A stretch of 64,000 bases of DNA from Betaproteobacteria bacterium (lineage in GTDB: Bacteria; Pseudomonadota; Gammaproteobacteria; Burkholderiales; Usitatibacteraceae), in assembly GCA_016720855.1 (NCBI GenBank), contig JADKJU010000005.1, positions 62,001 through 126,000 of the forward strand. Reading direction: 5' to 3'. Below the pieces are notes generated by a model, which saw only the letters and a list, made by a program, of their open reading frames with translations, made no database searches and was not told where the DNA came from. The position numbers and the translations under genes are program-made. Of the stretch, positions 7,644 through 16,554 are shown piece by piece (within the stretch, counting starts at the first letter, position 1; every line of letters starts with the position of its first letter).

Positions 7644-9791
7644 TTACTGCGCCGGTGCGCCGCCGTCGCCCGCGGGGGCGGTCGCCGGCTCCTCACGCCT
7701 GGCCGGCGGGTCGAGCAGCACCTTCCGGGACAGCCGAACGCGGCCTTTGTCATCGGCCTCGAGCACCTTCACTTTCACGATCTGGCCTTCCTTGAGGTAG
7801 TCCGACACCGCGTTCACGCGCTCGTGCGCGATCTGCGAGATGTGCAGCAGGCCGTCCTTGCCCGGCAGCAGCTGCACGATCGCGCCGAAGTCGAGCAGGC
7901 GCACGACGGGGCCTTCGTACACCCGGCCCACTTCCACGTCCGCGGTGATCGCCTCGATCCTTCTCTTCGCGTCCTCGCCGGCCTCGACCGACAGGCAGGC
8001 GATGGAGATGGTGCCGTCGTCCTCGATGTCGATCGTGGTGCCGGTCTCGCGCGTGAGCGCCTGGATCACGCTGCCGCCCTTGCCGATCACGTCGCGGATC
8101 TTGTCCGGGTTGATCTTGATCTTGATGACGCGCGGCGCGTAGGTGGAGAGCTCCTCGCGCGGACCCGGCACCGCGGTCTTCATGAGGCCGAGGATGTGCA
8201 TGCGGCCCTCGCGCGCCTGGTCGAGCGCGACCTTCATGATGTCCTTGGTGATGCCGTTGATCTTGATGTCCATCTGCAGGGCGGTGATGCCCTTGTCCGT
8301 GCCGGCCACCTTGAAGTCCATGTCGCCGAGGTGATCCTCGTCGCCCAGGATGTCGGTCAGCACCGCGAAGCGGCCGCCTTCCTTGATGAGGCCCATGGCG
8401 ATGCCCGCCACGTGGCCGTGGAGCGGCACGCCCGCGTCCATGAGCGCAAGGCAGCCGCCGCAGACCGAGGCCATCGACGAGGAGCCGTTCGACTCCGTGA
8501 TCTCGGAGACGACGCGAAGCGTGTAGCCGAATTCCTCGCGGGTCGGCAGGACGCCCAGGAGGGCACGCTTGGCCAGGCGCCCGTGGCCGATCTCGCGGCG
8601 CTTCGGGACACCGACGCGGCCCGTCTCCCCGGTGGAGTACGGCGGGAAGTTGTAGTGCAGCATGAAGCGCTCGGTGTACTCGCCCGTCAGCGCGTCGATC
8701 CTCTGCTCGTCCTGCCCCGTGCCAAGCGTGGCCGTCACGATGGCCTGCGTCTCGCCGCGGGTGAAGAGAACGGAGCCGTGCACGCGCGGCAGCAGCGTGG
8801 GGCGGATGGAGATGGGGCGCACCGTGCGCGTGTCACGGCCGTCGATGCGCGGCTCGCCGTTGAGGATCTGGCCGCGCACGATCTTCGACTCCATGTCCTT
8901 CAGGATGCCGCGCACGACATTGCCGTCGGCGGGCGGGTCGGCGTTCACGACACACGCTTCCAGCACGCGCTTCTTCACGTCCTCGAGCTTCTCCTGGCGG
9001 ATCGACTTCGATTTCACGCGATAGGCGTCGCCAAGGTCGTTCTCGGCGATGGTGCGGATCTTCTCCACGAGCGCCGGGTCGTTCTGGGCAGGTGCCCAGT
9101 CCCAGTCGTCCTTGCCGCCCTCTTCCGCGAGTTCGTTGATCGCCTTGATCGCGGCCTGCATCTGCTCGTGGCCAAACACCACGGCGCCCAGCATCACTTC
9201 CTCGGACAGTTCGCTCGCCTCGGACTCGACCATGAGCACGGCCTGCGCCGTCCCGGCCACGACGAGGTTCAGCTTCGAGCTTTCCAGCTCCGTCTTCGTC
9301 GGGTTGAGGATGTATTCGCCATCGAGGTAGCCCACGCGGGCCGCGCCGATGGGGCCATCGAACGGGATGCCGGCCAGCGTCACGGCGGCGGAGGCGCCGA
9401 TCATCGCGGGGATGTCGGAATCGACTTCCGGGTTGATCGACAGGACCGTTGCGACGACCTGCACCTCGTTGTAGAACCCGTGGGGGAAGAGCGGGCGCAG
9501 GGGCCGGTCGATGAGACGGCAGGTGAGGACCTCCTTCTCGGAGGGTCGGCCTTCACGCTTGAAGAAGCCCCCGGGGATGCGTCCCGCGGCATAGGTCTTC
9601 TCCTGGTAATCGACGGTCAGGGGGAAGAAATCCTGCCCCGCTTTCACGTCCTTGCGCGCAGTGACGGCCACCAGCACAACGGTATCGTCCATGGTAACGA
9701 GCACGGCGCCGTCGGCCTGGCGCGCGATTTCGCCGGTCTCCAGGGTCACCTGGTGCCGACCGAGCGCAAAAGTCTTCTTGATGGGTTTCAC
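7644..9791 (-). CDS. pnp: Polynucleotide phosphorylase
   Basis: The product (715 aa from the GTG at 9791) has two RNase PH-type cores, a helical linker, a KH domain (IRDVIGKGGSVIQALTRETG) and a C-terminal S1 domain (VYEGPVVRLLDFGAIVQLLPG). PNPase degrades RNA 3' to 5' by phosphorolysis and is part of the degradosome. An AAGAGGA ribosome site lies at proper distance from this GTG; an in-frame TTG three codons earlier directly abuts the site and is less likely. It follows rpsO on the same strand, as in most proteobacteria. Confidence 0.97.
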   Translation of the reverse strand: MKPIKKTFALGRHQVTLETGEIARQADGAVLVTMDDTVVLVAVTARKDVKAGQDFFPLTVDYQEKTYAAGRIPGGFFKREGRPSEKEVLTCRLIDRPLRPLFPHGFYNEVQVVATVLSINPEVDSDIPAMIGASAAVTLAGIPFDGPIGAARVGYLDGEYILNPTKTELESSKLNLVVAGTAQAVLMVESEASELSEEVMLGAVVFGHEQMQAAIKAINELAEEGGKDDWDWAPAQNDPALVEKIRTIAENDLGDAYRVKSKSIRQEKLEDVKKRVLEACVVNADPPADGNVVRGILKDMESKIVRGQILNGEPRIDGRDTRTVRPISIRPTLLPRVHGSVLFTRGETQAIVTATLGTGQDEQRIDALTGEYTERFMLHYNFPPYSTGETGRVGVPKRREIGHGRLAKRALLGVLPTREEFGYTLRVVSEITESNGSSSMASVCGGCLALMDAGVPLHGHVAGIAMGLIKEGGRFAVLTDILGDEDHLGDMDFKVAGTDKGITALQMDIKINGITKDIMKVALDQAREGRMHILGLMKTAVPGPREELSTYAPRVIKIKINPDKIRDVIGKGGSVIQALTRETGTTIDIEDDGTISIACLSVEAGEDAKRRIEAITADVEVGRVYEGPVVRLLDFGAIVQLLPGKDGLLHISQIAHERVNAVSDYLKEGQIVKVKVLEADDKGRVRLSRKVLLDPPARREEPATAPAGDGGAPAQ

Positions 9792-9857
9792 GGGTATCAA
9801 TCCTCTTGGAATGGGGAAAACTTCGCCCGGCGGCGGATCCTGACCGGGCTCCCGGCG

Positions 9858-9897
9858 AAAAAACCCCGCGCACGCCCGGAAAGGGATCGTCGCGGGG
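9858..9897 (-). terminator. Intrinsic terminator after rpsO
   Basis: On the minus strand CCCCGCG pairs with CGCGGGG and is followed by TTTTTT. It lies between rpsO and pnp, so pnp expression probably needs readthrough or its own promoter. Confidence 0.7.
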
Positions 9898-9917
9898 TCG
9901 TTGTTCCCGGGGGCTGC

Positions 9918-10187
9918 CTACTTGCGGATGCCGAGGCGTTCGATCGTCGAGCGGTACTTGTCGACGTCGCAGCGCTTGAGGTAGTCGAGCAGGCTGCGGC
10001 GCTGGCTCACCATGTGCAGGAGTCCCCTGCGCGAATGGTGATCCTTCACGTTCGCCTTGAAGTGGTCGGTGAGGCTGTTGATGTTCGCGGTAAGAAGGGC
10101 GATCTGCACTTCGGGAGACCCGGTGTCACCCGCCCCACGCTGGAATTCGGAAACAACGCGCGCCTTGTTGGCGGTGGTTACGGCCAT
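9918..10187 (-). CDS. rpsO: 30S ribosomal protein S15
   Basis: An 89-aa protein of the exact S15 length, with the conserved GDTGSPEVQIALLTANI and HSRRGLLHMVSQRRSLLDYL segments that contact 16S rRNA. The ATG follows a GGAGAGTT ribosome site. It sits between truB and pnp, the standard order. Confidence 0.97.
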   Translation of the reverse strand: MAVTTANKARVVSEFQRGAGDTGSPEVQIALLTANINSLTDHFKANVKDHHSRRGLLHMVSQRRSLLDYLKRCDVDKYRSTIERLGIRK

Positions 10188-10290
10188 TGCTGAACTCTCC
10201 TGGGCGATTCGCCCGTAATGATGGTCATGATCTCGGGGAAAGGGTCATTTTAGCAAGTTTCAGGGCTCAAATTCAAGCAGAATCAGAGGC

Positions 10291-11184
10291 CTACCCCATC
10301 GGGCCGGTCGTCATGAGGCGTACGGCAGCCAGGCCGCCGTTCGCCACCAGTGCCACGCCGATGAATCGGCCCGCCGGGTCGAAGACCGCCCGCTCCCCCG
10401 CCGGCCAGCCGGGGTCGGCGACGAGTTCCTGTCCGTTTCGGATGGCCCAGGCCTCCTGCTCGCCCAGGTCCGACCGGGGAAGCGACTGGACGAGCACCTC
10501 GACCGGCAGCAGCCTCGCCCGTGCCGCCTCGATCCCCATGTCCGCCAGCGCGTCAGGGGACGCGGCTTCCTCGATGCCGAAGGCTCCGGTCACCGTCCTG
10601 CGCAATCCGGTGAGGTACGCCCCGCATCCCAACCGCTCTCCCAGCGCTTCCGCCAAGGTTCTGATATAGGTTCCTTTAGAGCATTTAACCGAAATTACGA
10701 GCTTTTCGCCGGAGAACTCCACAATCTCCATCCGGTCGATCCGAATGACCCGGGGTTCGCGAGCCACCTCGACCCCTTGCCGCGCCAGGTCATAGAGGCG
10801 CTGCCCCTGGATCCTGACGGCAGAGTGCATGGGGGGTATCTGCGTCGAAACACCCATTAGCTCCCGCGAACAGGCCTCGATCTCCGAAATTGAAATACAA
10901 ATCGGAGTCCCGGGCACGATCTCGCCTTCCGTATCGCCCGTCGTGGAGGTGGCCCCCAGGCGAAGCGTGGCGATATAGCTCTTGTCCGAATCGATCAGGA
11001 ATCGCGAGAACTTGGTGGCCTCGCCGAAGACCAGGGGAAGCAGCCCCGTGGCAAAGGGGTCGAGGGTTCCCGTGTGGCCTGCCTTGCGGGCATCCAGGGC
11101 CCGCTTGGCCATGGCCAGGGTCCGCGTCGAAGTGATGCCCGCGGGCTTGTCGACGAGGAGAACCCCGTCCGGTCCGCCGGCCAT
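10291..11184 (-). CDS. truB: tRNA pseudouridine(55) synthase TruB
   Basis: A 297-aa enzyme with the catalytic motif GHTGTLDPFATGLLPL, whose Asp attacks U55 in the tRNA T-loop, and the N-terminal GVLLVDKPAGITS signature. The C-terminal ~60 residues resemble the short PUA-like extension. It lies between rbfA and rpsO in the nusA operon. Confidence 0.96.
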   Translation of the reverse strand: MAGGPDGVLLVDKPAGITSTRTLAMAKRALDARKAGHTGTLDPFATGLLPLVFGEATKFSRFLIDSDKSYIATLRLGATSTTGDTEGEIVPGTPICISISEIEACSRELMGVSTQIPPMHSAVRIQGQRLYDLARQGVEVAREPRVIRIDRMEIVEFSGEKLVISVKCSKGTYIRTLAEALGERLGCGAYLTGLRRTVTGAFGIEEAASPDALADMGIEAARARLLPVEVLVQSLPRSDLGEQEAWAIRNGQELVADPGWPAGERAVFDPAGRFIGVALVANGGLAAVRLMTTGPMG

Positions 11185-11193
11185 TCGGAATCC

Positions 11194-11568
11194 TCAGTCG
11201 GTGCTGTGCGGCGGGGCCGGCGGCAGCGGGGCGACCGCCTCGTCGATGAGGCGCGAAAGCCTCACGCCGTTCTCGATCGACCGGTCGTAGGCGAAGTGCA
11301 GGTCGGGAACGGTCCGCGTCGAGAGGCGGTGCGCGAGACCCGCCCTCAGGAACCCGGCTGCGCGGGTGAGCCCGTCGCCGCAGGCTTGCGCCTCCTCGGG
11401 CGAGCCGAGTGTCGTGAAGAAGACCTTCGCGTGCGCCTGGTCGCCGGCAAGCTCGACGCCGGTGATCGTGACGAGCTTCACGCGCGGGTCGCGAAGCTCC
11501 AGGCGGATCAGTTCCGAAAGCTCGCGCTGGATCTGGTCCGCGATACGGGCGAGACGCGCAGTGCTCAT
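11194..11568 (-). CDS. rbfA: Ribosome-binding factor A
   Basis: A 124-aa KH-type protein from the ATG at 11568 (MSTARLARIADQIQREL). It contains the RbfA segments ELRDPRVKLVTITGVELAGD and LRAGLAHRLSTRTVPDLHF. It acts in late 30S maturation and cold adaptation. An upstream in-frame TTG would add seven residues, but ATG is the better start. It follows infB with about 25 bp between them. Confidence 0.95.
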   Translation of the reverse strand: MSTARLARIADQIQRELSELIRLELRDPRVKLVTITGVELAGDQAHAKVFFTTLGSPEEAQACGDGLTRAAGFLRAGLAHRLSTRTVPDLHFAYDRSIENGVRLSRLIDEAVAPLPPAPPHSTD

Positions 11569-11593
11569 GGCGGTGCCGTGCCCCGGCAAGGGC

Positions 11594-14269
11594 TCAGGCG
11601 AGCGTCCTCGCCACTTCGACGACCTCGAACGCCTCGATCATGTCGCCGACCTCGACGTCGTTGAAACCCCGGAGCGACAGGCCGCACTCGAAACCGGTCT
11701 TCACTTCCTTCACGTCGTCCTTGAATCGCTTGAGCGAGTCGAGCTCGCCCGTGTGAACGACGACGCCGGCGCGCACGAGACGGACCTGCGAGCCGCGCTT
11801 CACCAACCCCTCGGTCACCATGCACCCGGCCACGGTGCCCACCTTCGAGATCCTGAACACGTTTCGCACCTCGACCATGCCGAGGATGGATTCCTTGCGT
11901 TCCGGGGGCAGCATGCCCGTGACGGCGACCTTCAGGTCGTCGACCGCGTCGTAGATGATGCTGTAGTAGCGGATGTCCACGCCGGAATGCTCGGCGAGCT
12001 TTCTCGCGGTGGCATCGGCCCGGGCGTTGAAGCCGATCACCACCGCCTTGGAAGCCAGCGCGAGGTTCACGTCGGACTCCGTGATGCCGCCTACTCCGGT
12101 ATGGATGATGTTGACTTTCACCTCGTCGGTCGAAAGCTTAGCGAGCGCATGCGCGAGACCCTCGTAGGAGCCCTGCACGTCCGCCTTGATGATGAGGGCC
12201 AGCGACTTGGCGGGGCCCGTCTCGGCCATCTGCTCCATGGCGCTCTCGATCTTGGTCGCGTGCTGCTTGGCGAGCTTCACGTCGCGGAACTTGCCCTGGC
12301 GGAAGAGCGCGATCTCGCGCGCCTTGCGCTCGTCGTTGAGCACCAGCATCTCGTCGCCTGCCCGCGGCACTTCCTGCAGGCCCTGGATCTCGACCGGAAT
12401 GGCCGGGCCGGCCTCGTTGACCGGCTTGCCGTCCTCGTCGGTCATGGCCCGAACGCGTCCAAACACGGCGCCGGCGAGGACGTTGTCGCCCTTCCGGAGC
12501 GTGCCGGACTTCACGAGTACGGTCGCCACCGGTCCACGGCCCTTGTCGAGCCGCGCCTCGATGACCATGCCCTTGGCCGGCGCGTTCACTACCGCGCGCA
12601 ACTCGAGCACCTCGGCCTGGAGCTGGATCGCCTCGATGAGCCGGTCGACGCCCTGCCCCGTCTTGGCCGAAACCTCGATGAACTGCGCATCGCCGCCGAA
12701 TTCCTCGGAAACCACGCCGTGCGCGAGCAGGTCCTGCTTCACGCGCTGCGGGTTGGCCTCGGGCTTGTCGATCTTGTTCACCGCCACGATCATCGGCACG
12801 TTCGCGGCCTTGGCGTGGTTGATGGCCTCGATGGTCTGCGGCATGACTCCGTCGTCGGCGGCCACGACCAGGATCACGAGGTCGGTGATCTGGCTTCCGC
12901 GTGCGCGCATCGCCGTGAAGGCCTCGTGGCCCGGTGTGTCGAGGAAGGTGATGACGCCGCGCGCCGTCTTCACGTGGTAGGCGCCGATGTGCTGCGTGAT
13001 CCCGCCCGCCTCGCCCGCCGCGACCCGCGCCTTGCGGATCGTGTCGAGGAGGGAGGTCTTGCCGTGGTCCACGTGGCCCATCACGGTGACGACAGGTGGC
13101 CGGGTCTCGCTCAAGTGCGCGGACTCTCCGGCATCGGCCTCGGTGAGGAAGGCCTCGGGGTCGTCGAGTTTCGCGAGCTTGGCCGTGTGGCCCATCTCCT
13201 GCACCACGATCATGGCCGTTTCCTGGTCGATGACCTGGTTGATGGTGACCATCGAGCCCATCTTCATCATGGTCTTGATGACCTCGGCCGCCTTCACCGC
13301 CATCTTGCGCGCAAGGTCCCCGACGCTGATCGTCTCGGGAACGAGCACTTCGATCACTTTCGGCTCCACCGGAACGCTGTGGGCGGACAAGGGGTCCTCG
13401 TCACGATGGCGCGAGCCGCGCGCACCCGCGCGCCAGCCACCGCCGCGTCCGCCACCTGCGTCGCCGCGGGTCTTCATCCCGCGGCGCTTGGCCATTTCGT
13501 CGGCCCACGACGTGGTCGGCCGGGCCGGCTTCTTCACGGCCTTTTTCTCGTCGGCCCTGATGGCCGGGCGATGGAGCGTGCCTTCGCTCGCCGGCGCCTT
13601 GGCATCCGGGACCGCCCCGGCTTCGGCGGGGGCCTCGGCCTTCACTTCCACGAGTACGGGGGCCTGCGCCTCGGTGGCGAGCTCCTCGCCCTTCTTGCGC
13701 ATGACGCGTTTCTTCTTGACGCCCTCGCCCTCGACGGGAGTCGCGGGGGCGGCCTCAGTGGGAGCGGCCGCGGCGGCAGCCGCGGCGGCAGCCTCGGCCT
13801 CTTCCTTCTTGGTCTTCGCCTTCTTGGTCTTCGACTGGGCATCCGCGGCCTGGCGCGAGGCCAGCTCGGCCTGGCGGCGGGCCTCCTCCTCGCGCTTGCG
13901 GACCTCGTCCTGGTCGATGATCGGCGCCGCGGGCGCCGCGGGCTTCTCCACCTCGACCGGCGTCTCCGGCTTGTCGACCTTCACGAAGGTGCGCTTCTTG
14001 CGAACCTCCACCTGGATGGTGCGCGCCTTTCCGGTCGAATCGGCCCGCTTGATCTCGGTCGTCTGCTTGCGCGTGAGCGTGATCTTCTTTTTCTCTTCCT
14101 TGTGGCCGTGAACTTCACGCAGGTAGTCGAGCAGGCGCGTCTTGTCCTGCTCGGTCACGGGGTCTTCCCCGGCCTGCTTGCTCACGCCGGCGGCCTGCAG
14201 CTGCTCGATGAGCCGCGGCACCGTGAGCTTGAGCTCCTCGGCGAACTGGGCGACGTTGGATTTGGCCAT
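11594..14269 (-). CDS. infB: Translation initiation factor IF-2
   Basis: The 891-aa product begins MAKSNVAQFAEELKLTVPRL (IF2_N fold), continues through a long Lys/Ala/Glu-rich linker and a second IF2_N-like unit, then the G domain with GHVDHGKT near residue 397, DTPGH and NKID, and ends in domains II-IV. An AAGGA ribosome site supports the ATG at 14269 rather than an upstream in-frame codon. IF-2 is the GTPase that places initiator tRNA on the 30S subunit. Confidence 0.97.
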   Translation of the reverse strand: MAKSNVAQFAEELKLTVPRLIEQLQAAGVSKQAGEDPVTEQDKTRLLDYLREVHGHKEEKKKITLTRKQTTEIKRADSTGKARTIQVEVRKKRTFVKVDKPETPVEVEKPAAPAAPIIDQDEVRKREEEARRQAELASRQAADAQSKTKKAKTKKEEAEAAAAAAAAAAPTEAAPATPVEGEGVKKKRVMRKKGEELATEAQAPVLVEVKAEAPAEAGAVPDAKAPASEGTLHRPAIRADEKKAVKKPARPTTSWADEMAKRRGMKTRGDAGGGRGGGWRAGARGSRHRDEDPLSAHSVPVEPKVIEVLVPETISVGDLARKMAVKAAEVIKTMMKMGSMVTINQVIDQETAMIVVQEMGHTAKLAKLDDPEAFLTEADAGESAHLSETRPPVVTVMGHVDHGKTSLLDTIRKARVAAGEAGGITQHIGAYHVKTARGVITFLDTPGHEAFTAMRARGSQITDLVILVVAADDGVMPQTIEAINHAKAANVPMIVAVNKIDKPEANPQRVKQDLLAHGVVSEEFGGDAQFIEVSAKTGQGVDRLIEAIQLQAEVLELRAVVNAPAKGMVIEARLDKGRGPVATVLVKSGTLRKGDNVLAGAVFGRVRAMTDEDGKPVNEAGPAIPVEIQGLQEVPRAGDEMLVLNDERKAREIALFRQGKFRDVKLAKQHATKIESAMEQMAETGPAKSLALIIKADVQGSYEGLAHALAKLSTDEVKVNIIHTGVGGITESDVNLALASKAVVIGFNARADATARKLAEHSGVDIRYYSIIYDAVDDLKVAVTGMLPPERKESILGMVEVRNVFRISKVGTVAGCMVTEGLVKRGSQVRLVRAGVVVHTGELDSLKRFKDDVKEVKTGFECGLSLRGFNDVEVGDMIEAFEVVEVARTLA

Positions 14270-14292
14270 TGACGTTCCTTCCCGGGCGGCGA

Positions 14293-15780
14293 TCAGGCCT
14301 GCGCCGGCTCCTTGAACCACGGCGCGCGCGCCGTCATGATCAGCTGGCTGGCCCGCTCATCCTCCATGCCGGTGAGCTCGGTGAGCTCCTCGGTCGCAAG
14401 GTCTGCGAGCGCATCCATCGTGGTGATGCCCTTCGAGGCAAGCAGCCGGGCGGTCTGGCCGTCCATGCCTTCCATGCTTTCGAGGCTGCCGGCGGCGCTT
14501 TCCACCGTCTCCTCGTGCTGCAGCTCCTCGGTGAGGAGCGCGTTTCTCGCGCGACGGCGCAATTCGTTCACCGTCTCCTCGTCGAACGCCTCGATCTCGA
14601 GCATCTCGTTGATCGGCACGTAGGCAACCTCGTCCATGGACGTGAAGCCCTCCGCCACGAGGATGTCGGCGACTTCCTCGTCCACGTCGAGCTTTTCCAT
14701 GAACAGGGCGCGCAGGCCCTCCGTCTCGGCTCCGGCCTTTTCCTTGCGCTGCTCGACCGTCATGATGTTCAGTTCCCAGCCGGTGAGCTGGGAGGCGAGC
14801 TTCACGTTCTGGCCAAGCTTGCCGATGGCGATCGCCTGCTGGTCCTCCTCGACGACCACGTCCATCGCGTGGCGTTCCTCGTCCACGACAATGGAGCTCA
14901 CCTCCGCCGGCGCCAGGGCGTTGATCACGAACTGCGCCGGGTCCGCAGACCAGAGGATGATGTCGACGCGCTCGCCGGCCAGTTCCTGCGTCACGGCCTG
15001 CACGCGCGAGCCGCGCATGCCGACGCAGGTGCCCATCGGGTCGATGCGCCGGTCGTTCGACTTCACCGCGATCTTGGCGCGCAGCCCGGGGTCGCGCGCG
15101 GCCGCCTTGATCTCGAGCAGGCCTTCCTCGATCTCCGGCACCTCCAGCTCGAAGAGCTTGGCGAGGAAGTCGGGCGCGATGCGCGAGAGGATGAGCTGCG
15201 GTCCGCGCGCCTGGCGGTCGATCTTGTCGATGTACGCCCGCACGCGGTCGCCCACGCGCAGGTTCTCCTTGGGGATCAGGTGGTCGCGGGGCAGCATCGC
15301 CTCGACGCGCCCCGATTCCACGATGAGGTTGCCGCGCTCGGCGCGCTTCACCGTGCCGGTCACGAGCGACTCGCCCCGCTCGAGAAAGTCGTTGAGGATC
15401 TGCTCGCGCTCGGCGTCGCGGATCTTCTGCAGGATCACCTGCTTGGCGGCCTGGGCGCCGATGCGCCCGAAGGTCTCGGGCTCGAGGGGTTCCTCGAAGA
15501 CGTCCCCGAGCTTGGCCTCCGCGTTCTCGGCCAGCGCGTCCGTGATGGCCACCTGGTGGGCGGGCTCCTCGTGGTCCTCGTCGGGCACCACCGTCCAGCG
15601 GCGAAACGCCTTGTATTCGCCCGTCTCGCGGTCGACCTCGACCCGGACGTCGACTTCGTCCTTGAAGCGCTTCTTCGTGGCCGAGGCGAGCGCCATCTCG
15701 AGCGCGAGGAACACCACGTCCCTCGGCACGTTCTTCTCGCGCGACAGCGCATCGACCAGCAACAAGAGTTCCCGCGTCAT
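14293..15780 (-). CDS. nusA: Transcription termination/antitermination factor NusA
   Basis: The 495-aa protein starts MTRELLLLVDALSREKNVPR and has the NusA N-terminal RNAP-binding domain, S1 domain (GTVKRAERGNLIVESG), two KH domains (RIDPMGTCVGMRGSRVQAV is the KH1 GxxG region) and two C-terminal acidic helix-hairpin repeats. The open frame extends far upstream through rimP antisense-like sequence, but the ATG at 15780 gives the family N-terminus. It is the second gene of the rimP-nusA-infB operon. Confidence 0.97.
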   Translation of the reverse strand: MTRELLLLVDALSREKNVPRDVVFLALEMALASATKKRFKDEVDVRVEVDRETGEYKAFRRWTVVPDEDHEEPAHQVAITDALAENAEAKLGDVFEEPLEPETFGRIGAQAAKQVILQKIRDAEREQILNDFLERGESLVTGTVKRAERGNLIVESGRVEAMLPRDHLIPKENLRVGDRVRAYIDKIDRQARGPQLILSRIAPDFLAKLFELEVPEIEEGLLEIKAAARDPGLRAKIAVKSNDRRIDPMGTCVGMRGSRVQAVTQELAGERVDIILWSADPAQFVINALAPAEVSSIVVDEERHAMDVVVEEDQQAIAIGKLGQNVKLASQLTGWELNIMTVEQRKEKAGAETEGLRALFMEKLDVDEEVADILVAEGFTSMDEVAYVPINEMLEIEAFDEETVNELRRRARNALLTEELQHEETVESAAGSLESMEGMDGQTARLLASKGITTMDALADLATEELTELTGMEDERASQLIMTARAPWFKEPAQA

Positions 15781-15797
15781 TTCCAACACCTCCAGCG

Positions 15798-16235
15798 TCA
15801 AACGTCCGGCACCAGCCGGGCCCGGTCGATATCCGTCATCGCGACCGACCAGCGCTTCCCCTCGACTTCGATGAGGACATTCCCGTCCTCGACCCCCGCG
15901 ATGCGTCCTTCCAGGCGGCGCCTGCCGTCGCGAGGCAGCTTCAAGCGCACCGAGGCATCCCTGCCCGCGAAGCGCGCGAAATCCTCCAGGCGCTTGAGCG
16001 GCCGGTCCAGCCCCGGCGACGACACTTCCAGGCGCTCGTAGTCGAATCCCTCGACGGCGAAAACCCGCATCAGGTGGCGGCTTGCCGCGGCGCAATCCTC
16101 CACGGTGATCCCTCCCGGCTTGTCGATGAAGACGCGCACCATTCCGCCTCGCGACTTCTCGAGGTCCACGAGCTCGTAGCCCAGGGACCCCAGGGTTGCC
16201 TCCAGCCAGTCTTCGTTGCCCGAAATCGGTTTCAC
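15798..16235 (-). CDS. rimP: Ribosome maturation factor RimP
   Basis: The product (145 aa from the GTG at 16235) contains LGYELVDLEKSRGGMVRVFI and the family signature LEVSSPGLDRPLKRLEDF. RimP assists 30S assembly. The frame stays open further upstream, and an ATG exists inside the terminator-like hairpin at 16262, but the GTG directly after the hairpin gives the usual length. No clear Shine-Dalgarno precedes the GTG. Confidence 0.93.
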   Translation of the reverse strand: MKPISGNEDWLEATLGSLGYELVDLEKSRGGMVRVFIDKPGGITVEDCAAASRHLMRVFAVEGFDYERLEVSSPGLDRPLKRLEDFARFAGRDASVRLKLPRDGRRRLEGRIAGVEDGNVLIEVEGKRWSVAMTDIDRARLVPDV

Positions 16236-16239
16236 AAAC

Positions 16240-16278
16240 AAAAAATGGGCGCTGCCGCCCATCTGGTTTCCGAAACCA
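16240..16278 (-). promoter_or_regulatory. rimP leader: two hairpins, the second terminator-like
   Basis: On the minus strand a short hairpin TGGTTTCGGAAACCA is followed by ATGGGCG-GCAG-CGCCCAT and a TTTTTT run that ends 4 bp before the rimP GTG. The second hairpin has the form of an intrinsic terminator and would stop transcription before rimP-nusA-infB, so it is a plausible attenuator, perhaps sensed by NusA itself. A TACAAT -10-like box lies at 16283-16288. Confidence 0.65.
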
Positions 16279-16554
16279 CAAGATTGTAGCAGCAATCGCC
16301 CCCGCCCGGTATCCCGGCATGGCTTTACCGCCCCGGGCGCGCGCCACTTCCAGACTCCGAAAAGCCGGCCCGCCGGGATACCGTGCTCCCTCGCGGAATG
16401 ACGCCCCGGCGATTGCGGGAGCCCGCCTTCTGCAATATGCTGCGCGGGTTTGCCATTGGCGCCCGAGAATCTCCCGGCCTGTTGTCGCCAGCCTGGCGCC
16501 GAAGCCCTTTAGAGGACATGCCATGGTCACCATTACGTCAGCCAAACCGGAGAA
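16263..16554. promoter_or_regulatory. Divergent promoter region between rimP and the first receptor
   Basis: This region separates the minus-strand translation operon from the plus-strand receptor gene. It carries the TACAAT box noted for rimP, and a GGAGAA ribosome site immediately before the receptor ATG. No further repeat or gene is visible. Confidence 0.4.

Noticed and set aside
11366..14272. Long plus-strand frame opposite infB
   Set aside because: It is the reverse shadow of infB with His/Arg-rich composition and no family features.
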